Shown one piece after another: positions 52,550 to 61,861 of a stretch of DNA of 64,000 nt. Each line of letters starts with the position of its first letter. Within the stretch, counting starts at the first letter, position 1. Position numbers and translations under genes: made by a program. Below the pieces are notes generated by a model. The model was not told the origin of the DNA, did not search any database, and was given only the letters and a program-made list of their open reading frames with translations. The stretch covers positions 232,241 through 296,240 of the forward strand of contig NZ_KE383845.1 in assembly GCF_000422465.1 (NCBI RefSeq). Direction: 5' to 3'. This stretch comes from Paenibacillus harenae DSM 16969 (GTDB taxonomy: Bacteria > Bacillota > Bacilli > Paenibacillales > Paenibacillaceae).

Positions 52550-53710
52550 TTGAAACAGAAACCAACGGGAGACTTAGCGCTCATCAAGAAAATAAACACG
52601 GCCATCGTACTTGAAGCGGTGCTGAAGCACGCGCCGCTCTCGAGGGCGCAAATCTCGGAGCTCACCGGCCTGAACAAAGCAACGGTCTCCAGTCTCGTGC
52701 AGGATCTCATAGACAGTCATCTCGTGCTGGAGATTGGTCCCGGCGAGTCTAGCGGCGGGCGCAAGCCGGTAATGCTGCTGTTCAACGGGACGGCGGGTTA
52801 TGCGGTCGGCATCGATCTTGGCGTTAATTATATTCGCGGCTTGCTCGTCGATCTGGAAGGGAACGTCGTCGCGGAGCATGAACGCGGATTGAAGCGCCCC
52901 AACGCCGATTTTGCGATCGGACAGCTTGCGGAGTGCATTGAATTGCTAATCAAAGAGGCGCCGGCTAGTCCTTACGGCGTTGTCGGCATCGGGGTCGGGG
53001 TACCTGGTATTGTGGATGATAACGGCTCGATCCTGTTTGCACCGAATTTGAAATGGCGCGACGTCCCGCTGCAGCAGCAGCTTGAGGAACGCTTCGGATT
53101 GCCGGTCACGATCGATAACGAAGCGAACGCCGGCGCGCAGGGCGAGCAGAAATACGGCGCAGGGCGCGGGATACCGAACCAGATCTATGTCAGCGTCGGA
53201 ATCGGGATCGGGACGGGCATTATCTTAAAGAAAGAGCTGTTCAAAGGCGCCTCCGGGTTCTCGGGCGAGCTCGGCCATCTGTCGATCGAATATGACGGAA
53301 AGCCTTGCAGCTGCGGCAATCGAGGCTGCTGGGAGCTGTATGCATCGGAGAATGCGCTCCTTGAACGGGCGGCTTTGCACGGTTATGACAGCTTAGAAGA
53401 ATTGCTCGCCGCTGCAGCGTCCGGCGATGAGAATGTACTGGAGCTGTTTCGGTCAATCGGCGACTATCTGGGCGCAGGCATTGCCAATATCGTCAACGTG
53501 TTCAATCCGAACGTCGTCATCATCGGCAACCGCATGAGTCTAGCGGCGGAGTGGCTGGAGCCTGCGATTCAAGCGGCAGTCGACCGCCGTTCTCTTCCGT
53601 ATCACCGCGAGCGGATGCGGATCCTGTTCGCCGAGCTGCGGGAGCAATCCGCCGTTCGAGGCGCCGCCTATTACGCCATCAGCACGTTTTTCTCGAAGAT
53701 TAAGAGTTAG
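52550..53710 (+). CDS. xylR: Xylose repressor XylR (ROK family)
   Basis: A 386-residue repressor that leaves its operator when xylose binds. An N-terminal winged helix (about 5-70: KINTAIVLEAVLKHAPLSRAQISELTGLNKATVSS in part) is followed by a ROK domain with the glucokinase-like loop GIDLGVNYIRG and the zinc motif CSCGNRGCWE. The start is a TTG at 52550, which follows GGAGG by 9 bases. The gene is divergent from xylA with the operator between them, so autoregulation is likely. Confidence 0.94.
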   Translation: MKQKPTGDLALIKKINTAIVLEAVLKHAPLSRAQISELTGLNKATVSSLVQDLIDSHLVLEIGPGESSGGRKPVMLLFNGTAGYAVGIDLGVNYIRGLLVDLEGNVVAEHERGLKRPNADFAIGQLAECIELLIKEAPASPYGVVGIGVGVPGIVDDNGSILFAPNLKWRDVPLQQQLEERFGLPVTIDNEANAGAQGEQKYGAGRGIPNQIYVSVGIGIGTGIILKKELFKGASGFSGELGHLSIEYDGKPCSCGNRGCWELYASENALLERAALHGYDSLEELLAAAASGDENVLELFRSIGDYLGAGIANIVNVFNPNVVIIGNRMSLAAEWLEPAIQAAVDRRSLPYHRERMRILFAELREQSAVRGAAYYAISTFFSKIKS

Positions 53711-53714
53711 ATGT

Positions 53715-53858
53715 GGAAACAGCCGGTCAAGCAGAAACGCCTGTCGGCGTCCTTGTTAGAGGACGCCGACCGTTTCGCGGTGAATTCTAAGCGAATATAA
53801 GCGTAAAGCTTATAAATTCCTAGAATTCAAGAGAAACGAATCTTGATCGGCTGTTTCC
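53715..53858. repeat. Dispersed multi-hairpin element with long terminal arms
   Basis: Terminal arms of 17 bases (GGAAACAGCCG..., with one mismatch) at 53715-53731 and 53842-53858 enclose two inner hairpins. The first has GAAACG/CGTTTC and CGGCGTCCT/AGGACGCCG arms. The second has GAATTCTA/TAGAATTC outside TATAAGC/GCTTATA. No T tract follows on either side. It lies between the convergent 3' ends of xylR and the giant protein gene, and a related element occurs at 48681. Confidence 0.75.
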
Positions 53859-53914
53859 TATTGTAAGGGGCTATGCCCGTACTGCCGTATCTGGGAATAG
53901 CCTCGCTCTTCATG

Positions 53915-56900
53915 TTATTGCACGCGGTGGACGCCTACAATTTCTAGCGTTTGGCCATCGATTGCAACCTCAACGTTGACAGTCTTAACGGTTCCATTGC
54001 TGTAATAGGCTGTAAACGTAAACACAAGCGCACCTTCCGGCAAATCCGAAAAGGCTGCGTTCCACATTGACCCCTTCCAGCTCGTTCCGATCGGATTGCT
54101 CTTTACAAGCTCGGTCGCATAACTGCCCATCTCCACCTCTACCCGCTCCGCTTCCGTGATCGTGCCCGTTAACGTCGTATCGGCCTCCAGCATAAACTTC
54201 TCGCCCGCCCAGAATACGGAGTAGCCGCGAGGAGAATCGTCATGGCCCGTTTGCTTCCTATTGAAGCTCCGGCGATGCTGATCCCACAGGTCCGTGTGCT
54301 TGACATAGCCATCCACCTGGAGCGGACGGACCTGAACGGTTTTGGTCACGACGATCGGATCGGCGATCCCGTCGCTGACCGTCATCCTCATGCTCCATGT
54401 TCCGAGCTCGGTCATCTTAAGCGATGGACCGTGGGTTGGATAAACCGGCCCCTCAATGGTGTACGAGTAATTCTTTGTCACGCCTGACGGGCTTGTCAGC
54501 GCATAAGATACAGCCAACGTATCACTATCGGGATCTTTGACAACGGATCGGAATGTAACCGAATCTCCTTCATACACCGGGTTTGGCGACCAATTGAAAT
54601 CCCCCGTCGGCGGACGATTCGTATAGAAGTAGATATATGCATAATGGCCTTCGTTGCCGGCTGTATCATAGTCCAATACCGTAAGACGGTACTCTTGGCC
54701 GGGTATTAGCCCCGTAACTTTATACGACTGCCGGGTCAGAGACAACGGTATGCTGTACTCCGTCGTACCATCCCCATTCAGATCAACGTTCGTTACGCTT
54801 CGGTCCGCATTCACCTTCTGCAGGTAAAATGTACGCGCGGCATGTCCCGAAGAAGGATCCTTATCGCGAAATGCGTTAAATCGTACCGTTACCGCCGTCG
54901 GTTCGATCTCAAGCTTCTCGTCTACGTCATCCGACTTAACCGTATCGACAAAGAAGAATCCATTATTCGAATAAGGTCCCCATACAAACCCGTCATTCGC
55001 ACGCGCTCTCCAATAGTGTAAGCCCTCCGCAAGCGCCGGCGTTATATAGTTTGGAGCCGCTGATGCCGCGTTCGAATCCGCGACACGGACGCCGTCCGTT
55101 GACCGTATTACTTCGTAGTCGATCGCTGTAATAGGTTGATTTTCCGGATCGACGGTAAACACTCGCAGTTGCGGCCGATTGACGTTCATATAAACGGGAT
55201 GATCGGCATTCGGCCCGGCCGGCCAAACAAGGAACGTCTCCGGCGGTAAGTTGAGCACGAAAAATCGGATGTTGCTTAGCTCGGACCAAACGCCTGCCGA
55301 ATATGCCCGCCCTTGCACTTTAACGATACGCCCAAGCTGGAACGTTCCTTCGAGCACCTTGTAGCTTTTTACGCTGCCTTCGTGCTGAATAGAGAGCGCA
55401 ACCTCATTTGTATCTGCATAAGTGAACGTAAGTTCATATTGCTCTTGCGGATCGTTGTCGGCATCGGTATATGTCCATGTTACCGTTGGCTCCTTGCCCA
55501 ACACGGTTGCTGTCGCTGCCGTCGTACCGCTTGGATACGTTATCGTCATGACCGGCCTATTTTGATTGACCGGCGGCAAGGCAGCCTTGTAAACGATGGA
55601 CTGCCCCCAAAACGACCATGCGCCGTGCATATCCCTGACCTGCTCTTGTACGATGAGCTCAACCCCTAGTCGACTGTAGAACTGCCGCTTCCCCGTCGTC
55701 CATGTCGATTCGTCCGCCCATCGCGTGCGGAACAGTCTGTCCGACAATTGGCTGCCCAGATCCGGATCATACGACGTATCAAAGGTTTCATAATTCAACA
55801 GCTCGCCCTCAGCGTATACTCCACCCGAAAAACGTACATCAGGCTGGGCCACCGGCCTTCTATGAACATACAACAGTTTGGTCACGGGCTCGGACCATTT
55901 CCGATAAGAATGCAAGCCCGGATCATCCTCCGCCCTGAACGTAATATCATATACGCCTGGCTTTTCCAATGCATTTATGGTGCTGCCGTAAGATTTTCCA
56001 TTATGAACGCTAAACCCTTCCGGATTGTTGAAATAGTTTGGATTATGGCTGTAGCTCCATTCCTCGGCCGCAATCAGATCCTTCTCAACATCGTCGAACA
56101 ATTTTTCGTAGCTGATCGGGTCATTTACGAGTACGGAGTCATAAGTCTGCATCGGATACGAGTTGCCGTAATTCGTCCGCTTAATCCGGCTGAATGCGGC
56201 CTGCTGCTGGCCGAGCGACATCATTCCGGCAGAGCCGTTTGCATAAGTCGCGTCCCTGGCCTCGAGCTTCTTTGCATTGTTTACGAAAACGCGCAGCTCA
56301 TCGTTTATCGCTTCGATTTTGAAGGAATAAGGAATACCGACGGAGCGCGGCAGCATGGTTTTAGCAAGTTCCGTTTTGGCGCCATTGGCGACTTTGTAAA
56401 GCGACATCGTATCGTTCGTCCATTCGACCGCATAGAAATTTTTCTCGTTTTGGATGCGAATGCCGGCCCCGATCACTTTATTATTGGTCAGGCTATTCAC
56501 GGCTACGTTAAACTCCAACACCTGATTTTTCATGATGCTGTGCGGATCGTAGAACAGCCCGCCCCATGTCTCGCTGTCTGCTTCGACGGTATTATCGTCG
56601 ATTAGACGGGGCAGATCGCCTGTAGACTCGCCTGTAAATACCGTAACAATCGGCGTTTGAATCCAATTATTCCAACCGTTAACGATATTTTCTTTCATGT
56701 CGGTACCTAGGAGGTAAATGGAACCGTCAGGGGCTGCCTTTGAGCTGCCTTGCGGCATGATCCCCTCCGTTTTAATCCAGCCTCCAATCGTAGTCATGCC
56801 GCTTTCCCAATACGTGGATTTATCACCGAACGATACGGGGGTTTCGTCTCCATCGACAAGCCCTATCCATGGTGTATAGGATGTTGGTCTATTATTACGA

Positions 56901-59900
56901 TCCGAGTACCATTTTTGCGCCCCCCAGGTCCAAGCGATCTCTCCATTAGGCTGATAGAACGGGTGAACCGAGTCAACGGCGCCTATAAACCCCCAAGTAT
57001 TAAATTGGCTCATATCTCCGCCATCAGCCCCGTACCGTTGATTTAATAATTGGGTTTTCCCAAAAGTAAACTGACGGTTGTCAGAAATAAGATTTCCTTC
57101 TTTGGTTATGAAACCGCCTGCGCGATGCGTGAATGATGATACATATACTGCACCTGTCGGGCTCACGGCTGGAGCCGCAATTGATGCATCTCTATCTACT
57201 TCATATTCATTCCAGGTCGTATGGCTGTAAAAAGAAGTAAATCTCATCGATTTGGTTTGACTATCGTAAATATAGACTCCTAGATGATGATCCAACCCGT
57301 ACCTTCCCGATTCAATTTTCAATCCCGACATGTAGGCATAACGACCATCAGTGGACTTAGAAACGCTCGAAAGCCTCCCTCTCCCAAAATACTGATGGTT
57401 TAATATATTTCCATTCTCCCCTATGTGAGCAAAGTTCTGTTGATAGATGTTCTCTTCATAAATATATGGTGAAAAAGAATATGGAACATATATGCTGCCA
57501 TCAGGACCTAAACTCATTTGCGGAGTTGTTTGGAATGTTTCGGGAACATCGTCATTCACTCTTATTGCGGTCGTCCATAATTTCGTTTTTTGCGCAAGAG
57601 AGTATTTAACAAGATGCAAGCTTCTTCTAGCCGAATAGTAATCCCCTTGATTCCTTGCTTTTGTAACTAAGAGATACAAGTATTTGCCGTCTTTTGAAAA
57701 CAAATACTGCGTGATGCCAGGCTCATTGGTCCCGTCAAATTCAGGCAGTACTCCCGGGTATTGATTTATGAAAACTCCCGCAGAATTATAGACATTTACC
57801 GTCGAGTTCTCACCGGGATAATTTTTAAGAAAATAATAATGATCTCCTGTATCATCCGTGAAAATGAAATTGCCGGCATCTTGAGGATATCTAAACGTTT
57901 CTTTAATCGTCCCCGTTTTCGCATCTACAGTATGAAAAATATAATCCTTTCCATACTGTTCCCGCGAGGGATGTCCAACAGGGTAATATGTACCTTGCTC
58001 TTTAAATAACATTCTATACCCTTTGAATACTTTCTTGCTTACAAGGCTCATATATTGCTTTTGATTATAGCCATAGCTATAGACATAAGGCATTTCCCAG
58101 GAGCTTGAATTCTGCAGGTTATTCGCTAAATTATAGTTTCCGTTAAAATCAGCCCAAACCGAATTGCGAGTCGTTAAAGCCGATCCATCAACCTTCCAAC
58201 CTGCCTTGCCCTCACTGCCTCCTACATAAGGCTTTTTCAAAGTCCAAGAACGAAGAATAGATTCAGCTGTGTAATTCGTCATGGGAGGACCGCTAGCTCC
58301 ACCCTGATCCGGCTGTTGAATCGTACCGAACGCATTGAAATTAACGGTTGGTGCAAGGTTGATGATATTCGTTTCATCTAGATTAGATTCTGACGATAGG
58401 CCATAATTTTCTGTGGCGCTTGCACGATACTGTCGCATTCCTACAGTTGTGTAAGTTACGGAATGAGTCGTTTTATTGGCTCCTTCATACAAGACCGCCC
58501 ATGGTTCTTCTTCGATATTCCCATCACCGTCTACGTCATAACGTTGTTCTAGCTTTACATTCGTTATTTCGTCGCCATCAGGGCTAAAAGCCTGGATGTA
58601 CAGCATGACCACATTGTTCCGAACGCCCTCAACCGGCGCAGTAATTTCAATGGTCGGCGGCTGGTCGGGCACAATTTCAAGTGTGTGGGAAGCCCATTCG
58701 CTGGCACGGCCTTGCGAATCATATACTTTGCCTTCCAGATTATAAAAGCCGAGCTCCATTGGAGCTTTGTCCGGCCAATAGTTATTAAAGTCAGAATTTT
58801 CAATCTTTTTGAACCGCATCTCCGACCTGCTGAAATCGATCGATACGCCTCTCGAGGCCAGCGGCGTGTAGGAGTTATTCAAATGATGCAGCTGAGGGAA
58901 CGGCCTGCCCTGAATCCAGCGATTGACGCCCGAGATTAGAGCAACGGGCTTCGGATCATTAACGTAGAGAATAGCTGTGTCCGTTCCAGTGTCTCCACCC
59001 TCTCCCGTTGCGTTCAAGGTTGCTTTATAAATCCCTGGTTCGCTAAAGGTCATTGGCCCATGCTGGAAATCTGCCGGATCCCGGATCAATGGCGATAAAT
59101 TGTCTGCAAAACTCCATGAATAGTCTACCCAATAGCGAGTATCGTTTAGGAGAGAGGCTGAATCTCCGGAAAAAATACTTTGCGGATCAAAATGAATAGC
59201 TACCTCAACCGGCTTGGGTTTACTTGGCTCCGGCGGCGGTGTTGGTTCCGGCGGCGCCAGTTGGCGTTTAACGATAAGCTCTGCCCATTCCGATGTTTTG
59301 TTCTTGTCATTCGTTACGCGCAGCTCAACCTTATACTTGCCGTCTTTATCGAAATCGAGCAGCGTAGGCTTTCGATTGATCAACGTTCCTCCTGGAGGCG
59401 TAAACCGCCAAACTCGGCTGATGATTTTCTCGCCTCCGGGCGAATAAGAAAGCTCATCGCCAAGCTCCGGGTCTTCGCCGGGGGCTATCGTAATTTCCGG
59501 ATCGGTCCGGTGATCGCCTGCTAGGTGACTAATGATTGCAACGGGAATGGTAGGTTCGTTTTTCTTGCTAAAAACGATTTGGAAAGGTTTCGTGTTGTTA
59601 TTTTCATTCGATTCGGTAACAGCTAGTCCAAAGTCCGTCTTAGCGGTATATTTCTTAATACCAGCTGTGGTCGATGTTACATTAACCGTAACGGTTTTAA
59701 TTTGTCCTGGAGGGACATTCGAGATAACTTCGGATTTTATGTTTGTTCCTTCGATGCCTACAGTAAACGGGCCGCTGCTTTCATCGCCTTCGTTTTTAGT
59801 CGTTATTTTTACTGGCACGGAGTCGCCAACCCAGGCATCCGTCTGAACGACTAGATCGCTGATAACAAGATCGGGTTCCTTTTTTAATATAAGTTCTTCA

Positions 59901-60595
59901 GTAGGAGGAATGATGAACATTTCATACCACCACGAACCGTCAGGTTGCCAGATGTTCCACATTTGGACGACTCCTGGACCAAACTTGGTAGGCATCTGCT
60001 GGATAATAACATAATCTTTTAGGGTATTTCCGTCCCAACTAGTTCCTTTACGTTTGTTATAGCTCTGAAGGAAAGTAGGAGATTCTTTGTAAGGATCTAC
60101 TATAGACTCTAACCATTTTTTTGCATCGGGATGAGAGGTTAACAAAGGTGTTTGTTTGATCCCTTTACTTTTCCCTACAGGTTCATCCCAAGAATTTTTA
60201 ACCCAGTACTTAGCAACATGTAAAGTCGCTCTGGAATCGCTTCGAAATAACCAGTTACGATAAACTTGACCATTAATATCATATCCGAGATAACGCCATT
60301 GACCTTGATCGAACTGATTACCTACTACGCTTGCTGGTGAACCATAAACAACAGCTCTTGTACCTAGTCCGCATTTATTGGATAAAAAATTTCCGTTTAA
60401 TATGTACCTTCCATTATTTATCGAAGTTGGTATGCCGTATTGCTTTATTAGTGCTTGTGAATCATTATCATATGTTCCGGGAAATGGGCAATCTTGAATA
60501 CCAGCCGATCGAATGGAGTTATGAAACGGAATTGAAGTAGCAATTAATAAAACGATTAATATTAGAAGAAGATTCTTTCTTAGCAAACGTCTCAC
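53915..60595 (-). CDS. Giant secreted protein with CARDB, PKD-like and propeller-like regions
   Basis: About 2,226 residues with an N-terminal signal or anchor helix (about 5-25). In order: a unique Cys-containing domain (about 30-210); a CARDB domain (about 245-345: PDLVISDLVVQTDAWVGDSV in part); several PKD/Ig-like domains (about 350-760), with a proline-rich linker near 445-465. A region with repeated DGKYLYLL, GPDGSIYVPYS and SPTGAVYVSS motifs (about 800-1360) resembles a beta-propeller. Then comes a LamG/DUF1080-like sandwich (about 1390-1540) and more Ig/fibronectin-like domains to the end. GTG at 60595 follows GGAGAG; a TTG at 60616 is less likely. No LPXTG motif or SLH domain is present; the SLH protein encoded just upstream may anchor it. 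Function unknown, possibly polysaccharide or surface binding. Confidence 0.85.
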   Translation of the reverse strand: MRRLLRKNLLLILIVLLIATSIPFHNSIRSAGIQDCPFPGTYDNDSQALIKQYGIPTSINNGRYILNGNFLSNKCGLGTRAVVYGSPASVVGNQFDQGQWRYLGYDINGQVYRNWLFRSDSRATLHVAKYWVKNSWDEPVGKSKGIKQTPLLTSHPDAKKWLESIVDPYKESPTFLQSYNKRKGTSWDGNTLKDYVIIQQMPTKFGPGVVQMWNIWQPDGSWWYEMFIIPPTEELILKKEPDLVISDLVVQTDAWVGDSVPVKITTKNEGDESSGPFTVGIEGTNIKSEVISNVPPGQIKTVTVNVTSTTAGIKKYTAKTDFGLAVTESNENNNTKPFQIVFSKKNEPTIPVAIISHLAGDHRTDPEITIAPGEDPELGDELSYSPGGEKIISRVWRFTPPGGTLINRKPTLLDFDKDGKYKVELRVTNDKNKTSEWAELIVKRQLAPPEPTPPPEPSKPKPVEVAIHFDPQSIFSGDSASLLNDTRYWVDYSWSFADNLSPLIRDPADFQHGPMTFSEPGIYKATLNATGEGGDTGTDTAILYVNDPKPVALISGVNRWIQGRPFPQLHHLNNSYTPLASRGVSIDFSRSEMRFKKIENSDFNNYWPDKAPMELGFYNLEGKVYDSQGRASEWASHTLEIVPDQPPTIEITAPVEGVRNNVVMLYIQAFSPDGDEITNVKLEQRYDVDGDGNIEEEPWAVLYEGANKTTHSVTYTTVGMRQYRASATENYGLSSESNLDETNIINLAPTVNFNAFGTIQQPDQGGASGPPMTNYTAESILRSWTLKKPYVGGSEGKAGWKVDGSALTTRNSVWADFNGNYNLANNLQNSSSWEMPYVYSYGYNQKQYMSLVSKKVFKGYRMLFKEQGTYYPVGHPSREQYGKDYIFHTVDAKTGTIKETFRYPQDAGNFIFTDDTGDHYYFLKNYPGENSTVNVYNSAGVFINQYPGVLPEFDGTNEPGITQYLFSKDGKYLYLLVTKARNQGDYYSARRSLHLVKYSLAQKTKLWTTAIRVNDDVPETFQTTPQMSLGPDGSIYVPYSFSPYIYEENIYQQNFAHIGENGNILNHQYFGRGRLSSVSKSTDGRYAYMSGLKIESGRYGLDHHLGVYIYDSQTKSMRFTSFYSHTTWNEYEVDRDASIAAPAVSPTGAVYVSSFTHRAGGFITKEGNLISDNRQFTFGKTQLLNQRYGADGGDMSQFNTWGFIGAVDSVHPFYQPNGEIAWTWGAQKWYSDRNNRPTSYTPWIGLVDGDETPVSFGDKSTYWESGMTTIGGWIKTEGIMPQGSSKAAPDGSIYLLGTDMKENIVNGWNNWIQTPIVTVFTGESTGDLPRLIDDNTVEADSETWGGLFYDPHSIMKNQVLEFNVAVNSLTNNKVIGAGIRIQNEKNFYAVEWTNDTMSLYKVANGAKTELAKTMLPRSVGIPYSFKIEAINDELRVFVNNAKKLEARDATYANGSAGMMSLGQQQAAFSRIKRTNYGNSYPMQTYDSVLVNDPISYEKLFDDVEKDLIAAEEWSYSHNPNYFNNPEGFSVHNGKSYGSTINALEKPGVYDITFRAEDDPGLHSYRKWSEPVTKLLYVHRRPVAQPDVRFSGGVYAEGELLNYETFDTSYDPDLGSQLSDRLFRTRWADESTWTTGKRQFYSRLGVELIVQEQVRDMHGAWSFWGQSIVYKAALPPVNQNRPVMTITYPSGTTAATATVLGKEPTVTWTYTDADNDPQEQYELTFTYADTNEVALSIQHEGSVKSYKVLEGTFQLGRIVKVQGRAYSAGVWSELSNIRFFVLNLPPETFLVWPAGPNADHPVYMNVNRPQLRVFTVDPENQPITAIDYEVIRSTDGVRVADSNAASAAPNYITPALAEGLHYWRARANDGFVWGPYSNNGFFFVDTVKSDDVDEKLEIEPTAVTVRFNAFRDKDPSSGHAARTFYLQKVNADRSVTNVDLNGDGTTEYSIPLSLTRQSYKVTGLIPGQEYRLTVLDYDTAGNEGHYAYIYFYTNRPPTGDFNWSPNPVYEGDSVTFRSVVKDPDSDTLAVSYALTSPSGVTKNYSYTIEGPVYPTHGPSLKMTELGTWSMRMTVSDGIADPIVVTKTVQVRPLQVDGYVKHTDLWDQHRRSFNRKQTGHDDSPRGYSVFWAGEKFMLEADTTLTGTITEAERVEVEMGSYATELVKSNPIGTSWKGSMWNAAFSDLPEGALVFTFTAYYSNGTVKTVNVEVAIDGQTLEIVGVHRVQ

Positions 60596-60600
60596 TACGT

Positions 60601-61572
60601 TCACTCTCCGATCCAAATAACAACACCCTTATTATCATTAGCCTTATATGCTTCAAATGTACGTCCATCATATTTAGTATTAATTGAGTTTTTACCTTCT
60701 ATAAACTTTAATCCATCTACCTTGATATAACTTGCATAGGCTTTATCAAATGAATTCTCATAATAATTTTTTAATAATTCCTTAATTAATGTTTTATTTT
60801 CTGCAGTTGGTTCAGAAACAATGATCTTTGTGACTTTTAAATCAATGCTATATTCAATAGCAATGGTATTATCAAAATAATTATCAGATCCTTTTGCATT
60901 TATTAATACTATCCCGTTATGCCCATAAGTCGTAGTCCCCTTAAAACTAGGCAGTGACTGCACTAGCTCATTCAACTGCTCCTTCGTCTTCGGATAAGCC
61001 ACCGGCTGAGGCGCTTCTTTTTCAACAAGCGAGTTGGTAATCATCACAACCGCTTCCGCACGCGTAGCGTTCCGTTCGCCGCCCATCGAGCCGTCTTCAT
61101 AGCCTTGCATAATGCCCACTTGTTTCGCGACCGCAAGATATCCCCATGCAGCTCCTTCTTTTTCTTTACCCATGGCCCGGACCGTCATACGCGCAATTTC
61201 TTCACGAGTGATCTTGGCGTTCGGATCAAACAAATTATCCTTGTACTCTCCGACTTTAATAACGGATTGCTTCAATCCGGTGGCGATGTATGTACGGAAC
61301 CAACCCTTGTCATCCGTAAACGGCGTGTCGGCATCCGTCAATGTATATTTCTTTGCCGCTACCAGCGATTTCAAAAACTCGGCGCGGGTTATTTCAGCGT
61401 TTGGTTTAAACGTTTTGGAATCGTAGCCGTTAATCCAGCCCTGATTGACGGCCGCTTCAATCGGAGCTTTCGCCCAATGCGTCGTCGTATCCGCGAAGGC
61501 TGCGGCAGCTAGCGCTTGCTGCGAGCCGATTAGTAATGCTGCCAATAAAAATGCTGTCCCTATTTTTTTCAT
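60601..61572 (-). CDS. S-layer homology (SLH) domain protein
   Basis: A 323-residue exported protein. A signal peptide (about 1-25, MKKIGTAFLLAALLIGSQQA) is followed by three SLH repeats (about 27-75, 85-140 and 145-190), each with the ITRAEF/ITREEI/ATRAEA motif, which bind pyruvylated wall polymer. The remaining 130 residues form a separate AT-rich-coded domain (with DLKVTKIIVSEPTAEN), not recognised. The ATG at 61572 follows GGGAGTG. Its stop codon lies 5 bases before the start codon chosen for the giant protein, so the two are translationally coupled and may act together at the cell surface. Confidence 0.9.
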   Translation of the reverse strand: MKKIGTAFLLAALLIGSQQALAAAAFADTTTHWAKAPIEAAVNQGWINGYDSKTFKPNAEITRAEFLKSLVAAKKYTLTDADTPFTDDKGWFRTYIATGLKQSVIKVGEYKDNLFDPNAKITREEIARMTVRAMGKEKEGAAWGYLAVAKQVGIMQGYEDGSMGGERNATRAEAVVMITNSLVEKEAPQPVAYPKTKEQLNELVQSLPSFKGTTTYGHNGIVLINAKGSDNYFDNTIAIEYSIDLKVTKIIVSEPTAENKTLIKELLKNYYENSFDKAYASYIKVDGLKFIEGKNSINTKYDGRTFEAYKANDNKGVVIWIGE

Positions 61573-61766
61573 ATCCAACACTCCCGTTATGATTTTGCGC
61601 ATTTATGCGCCGCAGTTCCTCTTGACCCCCTGGAATCCAGGAACTTTATACCATTTCTTGCCCTTACTGACTTTTTCCTCTTTTTCTCCGCATTTCCATC
61701 ATTCAAAATTCGTTTTTTCGACAAAAACCCCCATCCCTATCATTTCACCCTTAGTACCAGGGCAAC

Positions 61767-61810
61767 AAAAAAAGCACACCCATCCCTCTTCCAAGGGAAT
61801 AAGCGTGCTT
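61767..61810 (-). terminator. Terminator of the MFS transporter gene
   Basis: AAGCAC/GTGCTT with inner CCC/GGG arms; on the minus strand seven T follow, about 50 bases past the stop. It keeps this transcript from entering the SLH gene region. Confidence 0.75.
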
Positions 61811-61861
61811 CGCTTTTCTCATAATCAACTATATTGATGTTACTTCAAACCGGTTTATCTG

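Noticed and set aside
53711-53914. Intrinsic terminator for xylR
   Set aside because: The hairpins here lack a following T tract on the plus strand; they belong to the dispersed element instead.
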